From Cetobacterium sp050033475 (GTDB lineage Bacteria > Fusobacteriota > Fusobacteriia > Fusobacteriales > Fusobacteriaceae), in NCBI RefSeq assembly GCF_050033475.1, contig NZ_CP188319.1, positions 372,001-436,000 of the forward strand: DNA of 64,000 nucleotides. The letters run 5' to 3'. Below the pieces are notes generated by a model, which was not told where the DNA came from, did no database searches, and worked only from the letters and a program-made list of their open reading frames with translations. Numbering within the stretch: position 1 is the stretch's first letter; each line of letters starts with the position of its first letter. Below are positions 18,165 through 25,791 of the stretch, in pieces. The translations under genes were made by a program, and so were the position numbers.

Positions 18165-18869
18165 TTACTTTGCTATATGAATTTCTCCAATATTAAATGC
18201 TTTTTTTATATCACCAATATAAACTTCTAATCTTCCATCTTCTAAAATATCTCCAGCTATACCTTCTTGAATTTCTCCTATTCCAGATATTTTAATTCTT
18301 TTTCCAAAAAGATAGTTTAACTTATTTATTTCTAATAAAATTTCTTCCCATTTACCATTTATAAATTTATCATAATTTTTTTTAAACTCTTCAACTACTT
18401 CTATAACAACTTCATCTATTGAATATTCTTTTTCTGTTATTTCTCTTAAGGAGATTCCAATATTCTCCACTGAACTATGCATTTTATTATTGATATTTAT
18501 ACCTATTCCTATTACAAATTTATTTTCCATTTTTTCAACTAAAATGCCTGATATTTTTTTATCTTGAACATACACATCATTTGTCCATTTAAATTTATAA
18601 TCTAAATTTTCTATTTTTTTTAAACCTTTTAATACACTATACCCTATTATTAGAGGTAATTTTGTATATTCTTCAATTGAAATTCCTTCCTTTTCTTCAA
18701 CTAAAAAACTAAATAAACCAGCTCCTAATTCTGTAGTCCAAGGATTTCCTCTTCGTCCTCTTCCTGCTGTTTGTTTTTTAGCTATTACTATATCATATTC
18801 CTGTAAATTATCTAAGCTTTTTATAAATTTATTTGTAGAATCTAATTCTTCATATTTAAATATTTTCAT
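18165..18869 (-). CDS. birA: Biotin-[acetyl-CoA-carboxylase] ligase, group I (no DNA-binding domain)
   Basis: Activates biotin to biotinyl-AMP and attaches it to carboxylase lysines. The ligase core starts almost at residue 1: ELDSTNK at 7-13, KKQTAGRGRRGNPW at about 31-44, LPLIIGYSVL, and KWTNDVYV with KKISGILVE. A small C-terminal SH3-like domain follows. At 234 residues it lacks the roughly 60-residue N-terminal winged helix-turn-helix of bifunctional BirA, so it cannot bind the bio operator in the usual way. It lies 34 bases upstream of mnmA. Confidence 0.93.
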   Translation of the reverse strand: MKIFKYEELDSTNKFIKSLDNLQEYDIVIAKKQTAGRGRRGNPWTTELGAGLFSFLVEEKEGISIEEYTKLPLIIGYSVLKGLKKIENLDYKFKWTNDVYVQDKKISGILVEKMENKFVIGIGININNKMHSSVENIGISLREITEKEYSIDEVVIEVVEEFKKNYDKFINGKWEEILLEINKLNYLFGKRIKISGIGEIQEGIAGDILEDGRLEVYIGDIKKAFNIGEIHIAK

Positions 18870-18887
18870 ATATCCTCCTAAATAATA

Positions 18888-18910
18888 AATAGGCAGGTCA
18901 CCCTGCCTAA
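18888..18910 (-). terminator. Hairpin between galE and birA, weak terminator
   Basis: A 7-bp stem, AGGCAGG (18891-18897) with CCTGCCT (18902-18908), has a 4-base loop. The downstream bases on the minus strand are A/T-mixed rather than a T run, so termination would be weak. It could instead stabilise the galE message. Confidence 0.45.
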
Positions 18911-18917
18911 ATAATAA

Positions 18918-19907
18918 TTAATCCTTAAATCCATTTGGATTATTTTTATGCCACTTCCATGCTGTATCAATTATCTTATGTAAACTATCATATTTAGGTA
19001 CCCATTTCAATTCTTCCATAGCTTTTTTTGAACTAGCTACTAGTTTAGCTGGGTCTCCCGCTCTTCTTGGAGAAACTTCTGCTGGAATTGGATGTCCTGT
19101 AACTTCTCTAGCTACATCTATTACTTCTTTTACTGAGAATCCCTCTCCATTTCCTAAATTATAAATTCTACTTTCTTCTCCTGCTCTTAATCTATTCATA
19201 GCTAGAATATGTGCATCAACTAAATCCATTACATGAACATAGTCTCTTATACATGTTCCATCCTCTGTAGGGTAATCATCCCCGTAAATTGCTATTTTCT
19301 CTCTTTTTCCAAGTGCAACTTGTAATATTATTGGAATTAAATGAGTTTCTGTCTTATGATCTTCTCCAATTTCTCCTGTTGGATAAGCTCCTGCAACATT
19401 AAAATATCTTAGGGCTGTATATTTAATTCCATAGGCATAGTCATACCATTTTAACATTTTCTCTACCATTAATTTACTTTCACCATAAGGATTTGTTGGT
19501 AAAGTTTTATCTGTTTCTAATAATGGTACATTTTCTGGCTCTCCATATGTTGCCGCTGTAGAAGAAAATACTATTCTTTTAACATTATTTTCCTTCATAG
19601 CGTTTAGTAAATTCAATGATCCAACCATATTATTTTCAAAATATTTTCCTGGATTAGTCATACTTTCTCCAACTAAAGAGTCCGCTGCAAAATGTATAAC
19701 TCCTTCAATTTTATTTTCTTTAAATACTCTATCTAAAAATACTTTATCTCTTAAATCTCCTATTTCTAATTTTACATTTTTAGAAACAGATTCCTTATGA
19801 CCAGTTTGAAGATTATCTAAAACTATTACTTCTTCCTTTGCTTCTAAAAGAGCTTTTACAGCATGACTTCCTATATATCCAGCACCACCGCAAACTAATA
19901 TAGCCAT
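18918..19907 (-). CDS. galE: UDP-glucose 4-epimerase GalE
   Basis: NAD-dependent epimerase that interconverts UDP-glucose and UDP-galactose for galactose use and for LPS or glycan precursors. The Rossmann motif GGAGYIG is at residues 7-13 and the catalytic SSTAATYG plus Tyr141-x3-Lys145 (YGESK) are intact. The ALRYFNVAGA and IRDYVHVMDLV motifs are typical. The 329-residue length is normal. GGGGGA precedes the ATG. No Leloir pathway partners (galK, galT) lie nearby, so a role in surface polysaccharide is as likely as galactose catabolism. Confidence 0.95.
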   Translation of the reverse strand: MAILVCGGAGYIGSHAVKALLEAKEEVIVLDNLQTGHKESVSKNVKLEIGDLRDKVFLDRVFKENKIEGVIHFAADSLVGESMTNPGKYFENNMVGSLNLLNAMKENNVKRIVFSSTAATYGEPENVPLLETDKTLPTNPYGESKLMVEKMLKWYDYAYGIKYTALRYFNVAGAYPTGEIGEDHKTETHLIPIILQVALGKREKIAIYGDDYPTEDGTCIRDYVHVMDLVDAHILAMNRLRAGEESRIYNLGNGEGFSVKEVIDVAREVTGHPIPAEVSPRRAGDPAKLVASSKKAMEELKWVPKYDSLHKIIDTAWKWHKNNPNGFKD

Positions 19908-19957
19908 ATTTCCCCCTTTTTTTATTTTAATTTATTATATTATAAAGAATTTTTTTA

Positions 19958-20884
19958 TTAAATGTGAAGAATTTTTTTAATAATATCGGATCTTTCTATC
20001 ATTCCGTAATAAAAGTTATTTTCTACCACATAAATTCTTGTAACTCCCTTATTCACCATTAGAAAACACACTTCCATTATTGGTGCTTTTCTATCTACTA
20101 TTATAACACCATCTTTTCTATAAATATTTTCTATCGTCGCTGTTTTTTCCTTTGATAAATATTCTTCAAAGGGTTCTCCAATAGTTAGAAAACTTACATC
20201 ATCTAAAATATTTACATATTTAGGCATCCCAAATTCAATTAATTCTCTTTCTGTTATTTCTCCTAAAAATTTATTGTTTTTATCTACCACAGGTAAACCT
20301 GTCTTTTTTTCTACTATAAATCTCTTTGCTATTTCATCTAATTTATCTTCTAAAGAAACTGATTTTACTTCATCATCTAAAATATCTTCAGCTGTTATTT
20401 TCTTATCTACTTCAATATTCGCTATTTCTATTAGTTTTATAATTTCTGATGAAGTATCGCTATTTTCAATTTTATCTAATAAAATTGGATCTTTTAAGGC
20501 AATTTTTGAAAAAGCACTCATTGTTTTTAGCATGTTCTTATTTCTTAAAACATCTCCAATTAATAAAATCATTATTTTTATTTTTTCATCATTTGAAGAT
20601 CCTGGAGTTCTATCTTCTACTTCATCTTTTACTAATCCAATAGCAACTATAAAATCATCAAAATTTTCTAATCTTGTATGAGGTAAAATTAACCCATGAC
20701 CTATATAGGTACTAATTTCATCTTCTCTTTTTATAATTGAATCGAATATTTCTGAAAATCTTTCTTTTACTCTTCCATCTTTTTCTGCTACTTGCAATAA
20801 AAGATTTTTGATTAATTCTCTTTTATTTTTTCCCCTTAAATTCATAGATATAAAATCTTCGTATAAATAACTAGAAAGTTTCAT
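19958..20884 (-). CDS. PTS EIIA type-2 domain fused to a CBS pair
   Basis: A 308-residue protein. Residues 1-145 form a fructose/nitrogen-type EIIA domain with the phosphoacceptor pattern GHGLILPHTR (His69; GxxxPH context). Residues about 160-308 hold two CBS motifs (TGLPVVDKNNKFLGEI and GVTRIYVVENNFYYGMI), which normally bind adenosyl ligands. No other PTS component is in the window, so a regulatory role that joins phosphotransfer state with a nucleotide signal is more likely than sugar transport. This role is inference. GGAGTGGG precedes the ATG, and a terminator lies just upstream. Confidence 0.85.
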   Translation of the reverse strand: MKLSSYLYEDFISMNLRGKNKRELIKNLLLQVAEKDGRVKERFSEIFDSIIKREDEISTYIGHGLILPHTRLENFDDFIVAIGLVKDEVEDRTPGSSNDEKIKIMILLIGDVLRNKNMLKTMSAFSKIALKDPILLDKIENSDTSSEIIKLIEIANIEVDKKITAEDILDDEVKSVSLEDKLDEIAKRFIVEKKTGLPVVDKNNKFLGEITERELIEFGMPKYVNILDDVSFLTIGEPFEEYLSKEKTATIENIYRKDGVIIVDRKAPIMEVCFLMVNKGVTRIYVVENNFYYGMIERSDIIKKILHI

Positions 20885-20902
20885 TTAACCCACTCCTTTT
20901 AT

Positions 20903-20940
20903 AAAAAAAGGGACTAAATCCATTGTCTTTAGTCCCTTTA
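20903..20940 (-). terminator. Rho-independent terminator after the DAK2-DegV gene
   Basis: A stem of about 12 bp (20908-20919 with 20928-20939) has a GGGACT core and a run of A/T on the exit side. The EIIA-CBS ribosome-binding site follows within about 15 bases. Confidence 0.85.
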
Positions 20941-20943
20941 AAA

Positions 20944-23457
20944 TTATCTTATCTTTTGTAGTATTCCCATTCCATAAACAGGTCCACTATGGGATCCAAT
21001 GGTTGCTCCTATTTCAAATCTTCCTCTATAATCTACTTTTCTTACTTTTTCCGCTATAGCTTTTAATTGATCCGCTGAAGCCAATTCGTCTCCTGTTCCA
21101 CCCCAACCAGTATAAAGAATTATCGATCCCTTATCCTGCTTAAGAAGTTTTTCCATATAAGACATTGCTCCCCTATCTCCAAATGCTTTAGTTTCGATAG
21201 ATACTTCTCCATCTTCTAATTTCAATACAGGTTTTACTTTAAAAATTCCACCTATAACTGATGAAGCTCTACCAATTCTTCCACCTTTTTCTAAGAAAGT
21301 TAATTCTTTAACTACAAAGTATACTTTCATTTTATTTTTTGTTTCTTCTAACCATTCAATGATCTCCTCATAAGAATGACCTTCTTTAACCATTCTTGCT
21401 GATTCTAAAACTAAATGTCCTAAGGCAAATGTTACAGCTTTAGAGTCTATAATTGTTATATCCTCATCTCTATTTAACATTCCCTTAGCAACTCTTGCTG
21501 CCTGTTGAGTTCCACTTAATTTACTTGAAATATGAATTGAAATTATTTTTTTATATCCCTTAGCAAATAATTTTTCATATAATGCTTTAAATTCAGCTGG
21601 TGAAGGTTGAGATGTTTTTGGAATTACTTTTTCTTTTAATAGAGTACTCCAAAATTCACTTTTACTAATATCTACTCCTTCTCTATAATAAGTATCCCCT
21701 GCTAATTTAATTTTTAATGGAATAATATCTATTCCTAATCCCTTAATCATTTCAGGAGTTAAATCAGAAGTTGAATCTGTCACTATTGCTATTTCTGGTA
21801 AATAAGGATTTCTATTAGTAATATATATATAGTATGGATAATTATCTTGTCCTGCTACAAAATCTTCATATGCAATTTGGCTCTTTATAGATTTTAAAAG
21901 TCTATTTCCTGCCTCTGTTGCACCTTTTCCTATTGCTGCAAAAATATTTAAACTTTCTGAGCTAACATAATTTTTATAAATTTCAGCTATTAATTTTTCT
22001 AAAGAATCTGACTTTTCTTTAATTTTACCATTAACAAGTGCTATATAGTCCCCTTCGTTAATAATTAAATCGTCTACCTTAGTATTTCTAACAGCCTTTG
22101 TTATTTCAACAGAAATATTTAGCGATAGTTGTTCTAAAATTCCGTTAATTTCAAAGTTTTTATTTTTTACAACATAATGCCCTTCAAGCATAGTTTTTGT
22201 TTCTATAACTATTACTTCTTTTTTAGCTCTTTCTGCTGCTATTTTAGCTGAGGATATTATATTTTTATTATTTGGTAATATAATTATTTTTTCAGCTTTT
22301 ATTTTAGAAATTCCTTCTTCAATATCTGCAACACTTGGATTTTGAGTTTGTCCTCCTATTAAAACCGCTGTTGCTCCATCATTTAGAAATAGATTTCCTA
22401 ATTCCATATTATCAACTACAGCTAAATAAGCTACTGGTTGACTATTTTCATTTCTAACTAAAATCTTAGCTTTATCTTCAGTTTTATAAGAATCTTCCTC
22501 CATAAGTAAAGTATTCTTATGTTGAATTTCCATGTTATCAATTTTTATATTATTTAAGTTTCCTAATCTTCCTGCAATTTCAAGAACTAACCCTGGATTG
22601 TTTGTATGAATATGTGTTTTTGTTTTCTTAGGAGTCTGAGCACAAACCATAGAATCTCCATAAATTGCTATTTGTTTTTTATATTCATCCAAATCAAAGT
22701 TTCCTGCTTCAATTACAAACTCTGTACAATATTTATATTTAATATCTTCAAATACATGAGCTGTATGTTCCATTCTTTCTTTTCTTTTAGCTTGAGATTG
22801 AACTATTCTTTCTAAATCCTGTAACATATCTGGATCCGTAACAGATTTTTCAAATCCTTCTAGTATATAAAATATACCCTGTCCACCTGCATCAACAACA
22901 CCAGCTTCTTTCAATTTTGGTAATTGATTTGGTGTTTCCTGCACTGCTGCATAGGCTGCTTCTTTTAAATAAACTAAAAATGGTATAAAATCATCAGGAT
23001 TTCCATTATATTTTTCAGCTTCCTCTGCTACTCTTCTTATTACAGTTAGCATTGTTCCTTCAACAGGTTCTGCCACAGCCTTATAAGCTTTTTCCTTTGC
23101 TAATCTAAAAGCTACTTTTACATCGGCCACTGTAACATCTTCTTTTCCATTTACTCCATCTAAGAATCCTTGGAATATTTGAGATAATATTGTTCCTGAG
23201 TTTCCTCTAGCACCTAATAAAATAGCTTCACCAACTATTTCACAAAGTTCATCCATATCTGGTTCATGATTTAATTTTATCAATTGATTTTCAACAGCTT
23301 GAAGAGTCATTGACATATTAGTCCCTGTATCTCCATCTGGTACTGGATAAACATTCAAATCATTTAACACATCTGAATATTTAGACAGCCATCTACTTGC
23401 AGCTATAAATAATTTTGTAAGCCTAGTAGAATTTAAAACTTTAACTTCTATTTTCAT
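20944..23457 (-). CDS. DAK2-DegV fusion protein (FakA-FakB-like fatty acid kinase)
   Basis: An 837-residue fusion. The N-terminal half is a DhaL/DAK2 nucleotide-binding domain with NVYPVPDGDTGTNMS (Asp41 and Asp43 as metal ligands) and GARGNSGTILSQ, followed by the FakA middle and C-terminal parts with HIHTNNPG. From about residue 556 a full DegV domain begins (IAIVTDSTSDLT, then KTSQPSPAEF and ISSKLSGTQQAA), the fatty-acid-binding FakB fold. In FakA/FakB systems the two are separate proteins that make acyl-phosphate. Here they are one chain. The second of two adjacent ATGs (23457) is preferred because GGAGG is then 5 bases upstream rather than 2. Confidence 0.9.
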   Translation of the reverse strand: MKIEVKVLNSTRLTKLFIAASRWLSKYSDVLNDLNVYPVPDGDTGTNMSMTLQAVENQLIKLNHEPDMDELCEIVGEAILLGARGNSGTILSQIFQGFLDGVNGKEDVTVADVKVAFRLAKEKAYKAVAEPVEGTMLTVIRRVAEEAEKYNGNPDDFIPFLVYLKEAAYAAVQETPNQLPKLKEAGVVDAGGQGIFYILEGFEKSVTDPDMLQDLERIVQSQAKRKERMEHTAHVFEDIKYKYCTEFVIEAGNFDLDEYKKQIAIYGDSMVCAQTPKKTKTHIHTNNPGLVLEIAGRLGNLNNIKIDNMEIQHKNTLLMEEDSYKTEDKAKILVRNENSQPVAYLAVVDNMELGNLFLNDGATAVLIGGQTQNPSVADIEEGISKIKAEKIIILPNNKNIISSAKIAAERAKKEVIVIETKTMLEGHYVVKNKNFEINGILEQLSLNISVEITKAVRNTKVDDLIINEGDYIALVNGKIKEKSDSLEKLIAEIYKNYVSSESLNIFAAIGKGATEAGNRLLKSIKSQIAYEDFVAGQDNYPYYIYITNRNPYLPEIAIVTDSTSDLTPEMIKGLGIDIIPLKIKLAGDTYYREGVDISKSEFWSTLLKEKVIPKTSQPSPAEFKALYEKLFAKGYKKIISIHISSKLSGTQQAARVAKGMLNRDEDITIIDSKAVTFALGHLVLESARMVKEGHSYEEIIEWLEETKNKMKVYFVVKELTFLEKGGRIGRASSVIGGIFKVKPVLKLEDGEVSIETKAFGDRGAMSYMEKLLKQDKGSIILYTGWGGTGDELASADQLKAIAEKVRKVDYRGRFEIGATIGSHSGPVYGMGILQKIR

Positions 23458-23519
23458 CATTTCCTCCGTATTTTTCTATGCTACTAAAATTCTATACTTC
23501 AACAGTCTCTACTGGTATT

Positions 23520-24068
23520 TTAAAATGTTGGAGGAGTAACAACCCAAATAGCTTTTACTATTTCATCAGTATTATTTTTAAATCTATGCTTCTGACTAGA
23601 TTTAAAATAAAAACTATCCCCTTCTCTTAAAGTATAAACTCCATCTTCTATATATACATCTAAACTTCCCTGTATTATAAAGATAAACTCCTCTCCAGGA
23701 TGGTTATAATAACTTCTTCCACTCTCTCCTCTTGGTCCTATTTCATAAAGTATAGGTTCCATATTTTTCTCAATATTTGATGAAGTCAGTAATGCAATTT
23801 TTGTATTAGAGTCAATACTTTCTACGTATTTTCTTTCCTCTCTCTTCATTAAATCGGAATTCTTTTTAACTTCCTCATCCTCTATTAAATAGCTAACTCT
23901 TACATCTAAACAAGTTGCTATCTTCTTTAGATTCTCTATTGAAGGAGATGCTTTTCCCTGCTCTATTTGAGAAAGAAAACTTGCTGACAATTCTACTCTT
24001 GTTGCCAACTCTCTTAAGGAAAGTCCTCTTTCATTTCTACTTCTTTTTATTCTCTCCCCTATACTCAT
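23520..24068 (-). CDS. XRE family regulator with C-terminal cupin
   Basis: A 182-residue transcription regulator. The N-terminal helix-turn-helix of the HTH_3 type (residues 5-60; LRELATRVELSASFLSQIEQ) is followed by a cupin_2 ligand-binding domain at about 110-175 (HPGEEFIFIIQGSLDV, then REGDSFYF). The layout matches PuuR-like regulators that sense small metabolites. The ligand is unknown. Its ATG overlaps the cinA stop codon by 4 bases (ATGA), so the two are translationally coupled. Confidence 0.88.
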   Translation of the reverse strand: MSIGERIKRSRNERGLSLRELATRVELSASFLSQIEQGKASPSIENLKKIATCLDVRVSYLIEDEEVKKNSDLMKREERKYVESIDSNTKIALLTSSNIEKNMEPILYEIGPRGESGRSYYNHPGEEFIFIIQGSLDVYIEDGVYTLREGDSFYFKSSQKHRFKNNTDEIVKAIWVVTPPTF

Positions 24069-25273
24069 TGCTTCACATCCTTCTTTAATATTTTATTGAG
24101 CTCGAATAAACTATGAAGAACGCTTTTATTTCTAATTTTTTCTCTATCACCTTTGAATATCATTTTCTTTATATATACATCTTCTTTAATTCTCAATCCT
24201 ATATATACTAGTCCTACAGGTTTCTCCTCTGTTCCTCCACTAGGTCCAGCGATTCCTGTTATAGATATTCCCACATCAGTGTGTAACCCAAGTACCATTT
24301 CTTTAGCAACTTCTTCACTCACAGCTCCATATTTTTCTATAATTTCTTTCTTTACATTTAATCTTTCTTCCTTAGCTAAATTACTATAAGTTACCATTCC
24401 TTCCATGAATACCTCTGAAGCTCCTGGAACACTTATTAATTTACTTGCTACTAATCCACCTGTACATGACTCTGCAGTGGAAATTTTATATTTTAATTTT
24501 TTTAATCTTTCTATTACTAAAGATTCCAATCTTTCAGTATCTTCTCCGAAAATGTTAGAATCTATTCTATTATATATCTTTTCTAATATTTTTTCTACCC
24601 TGTTTTTGTTGCTGACTTTGCTCTGTAACCTTATTAAAATTCCATAATCCTTAACTAAAAATTCATAATCTATACCAGGTTCAACAAATAAGTCTTTAAC
24701 AGCTTTTTCTAAATGAGATTCTGGTAGTCCATAAGTTAGAATATCTTTTATATATATTGGATCTCCTTTTTTGATATTTTCATTATACCATTTTAAAAAC
24801 TTAGGAAACATATTTTTTAATTCTCTTGGAACTCCAGGAAAAGCAACGATTCCTTCGGAATAAAAAGCTGGTGCCATTCCCACATCATTTTTAAAACTTA
24901 TTGCACCTTCTGGCTTTTCAATTTCTTTTAAATTATTTTCTAAAAACTCTATTCCTAAATTTTTAAATTTTTCTCTTAACTCTTTTAATTCTTCTTCATC
25001 AACTAATAATTTTTTATTTTGATATTTTCCTATAGCTTCCTTTGTTAAATCGTCTAAAGTTGGCCCTAATCCTCCAGATAATATTAAAAGATCACAAGTT
25101 TTTTTTGAAAATTCAAGAGCTGAAATTATATCTTCAATTTCATCTCTAACTATCAATTTATATTTTATTTCTATTCCATACTTATTAAGCTCTTGAGCCA
25201 TGTAGATACTATTAGTATCTACAGTGGCTCCGCTTAATAATTCAGTTCCTACCAATATTATTGAGCATTTCAT
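24065..25273 (-). CDS. cinA: CinA family nicotinamide-nucleotide amidohydrolase / ADP-ribose pyrophosphatase
   Basis: A 402-residue two-domain protein. Residues 1-165 are a MoCF/COG1058 domain (VGTELLSG, SGGLGPTLDD, FPGVPRE), associated with ADP-ribose or NAD pyrophosphatase activity. Residues about 250-400 are the CinA amidohydrolase domain (STAESCTGGLVASKL and GISITGIAGPSGGT), associated with NMN deamidation in pyridine nucleotide salvage. The domain order is standard. It lies downstream of pgpA and ends within the start of the XRE gene. Confidence 0.92.
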   Translation of the reverse strand: MKCSIILVGTELLSGATVDTNSIYMAQELNKYGIEIKYKLIVRDEIEDIISALEFSKKTCDLLILSGGLGPTLDDLTKEAIGKYQNKKLLVDEEELKELREKFKNLGIEFLENNLKEIEKPEGAISFKNDVGMAPAFYSEGIVAFPGVPRELKNMFPKFLKWYNENIKKGDPIYIKDILTYGLPESHLEKAVKDLFVEPGIDYEFLVKDYGILIRLQSKVSNKNRVEKILEKIYNRIDSNIFGEDTERLESLVIERLKKLKYKISTAESCTGGLVASKLISVPGASEVFMEGMVTYSNLAKEERLNVKKEIIEKYGAVSEEVAKEMVLGLHTDVGISITGIAGPSGGTEEKPVGLVYIGLRIKEDVYIKKMIFKGDREKIRNKSVLHSLFELNKILKKDVKQ

Positions 25274-25291
25274 CTATATCATTCCCATCCC

Positions 25292-25789
25292 TTAGAAAAA
25301 TATTGTCCAAATACAAACCATTATAAAGTTTCCTATAATTCCTGCAAGAAAATCATCTAATACTACTCCAACTCCATGTCCTATGAACTGTGATTTATAA
25401 ATTGGTCCTATTTTTGTTATATCAAAAATTCTAAATAGTATAAATCCAATTCCTATGGCTAAAATATTTTGAAATACTCCCACAGGATTAACTAAAAATA
25501 AAGTTGTTAAAAATCCTAGAACCTCATCAATAACAACATTCTGAGGATCTTTTTCCATATATATTTCTCTTTCTGCTATATCAGATACATAAACTGCTAT
25601 GGCAAAAAATGTCATTAAAAACATAAAATAAAAAGAATTATAAACCATATTATTTGGAAATATTTTTCTTAATAATGTTAATCCTATATAAATAGGAATT
25701 CCACCTAAGGTTCCAAAAGTTCCAGGAGCTACAGGTAAATCTCCCAATCCAAAAACTGTTGCTAGATTTTTTACTAATCTTTTATTCAT
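25292..25789 (-). CDS. pgpA: Phosphatidylglycerophosphatase A
   Basis: Membrane enzyme that dephosphorylates phosphatidylglycerol phosphate to give phosphatidylglycerol. The family N-terminal motif GLGDLPVAPGTFGTLGG (about residues 15-31) and the DDFLAGIIGN segment near residue 145 are present, along with several hydrophobic segments. The 165-residue length is typical. The ATG lies 2 bases after the U32 gene's stop, with GAGGAG inside the end of that gene. cinA follows after 18 bases. Confidence 0.92.
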   Translation of the reverse strand: MNKRLVKNLATVFGLGDLPVAPGTFGTLGGIPIYIGLTLLRKIFPNNMVYNSFYFMFLMTFFAIAVYVSDIAEREIYMEKDPQNVVIDEVLGFLTTLFLVNPVGVFQNILAIGIGFILFRIFDITKIGPIYKSQFIGHGVGVVLDDFLAGIIGNFIMVCIWTIFF

Positions 25790-25791
25790 TA

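Noticed and set aside
20274..20681. 135-codon plus-strand frame inside the EIIA-CBS gene
   Set aside because: It is a shadow of the real gene; AT-rich reverse frames of acidic proteins often stay open here.
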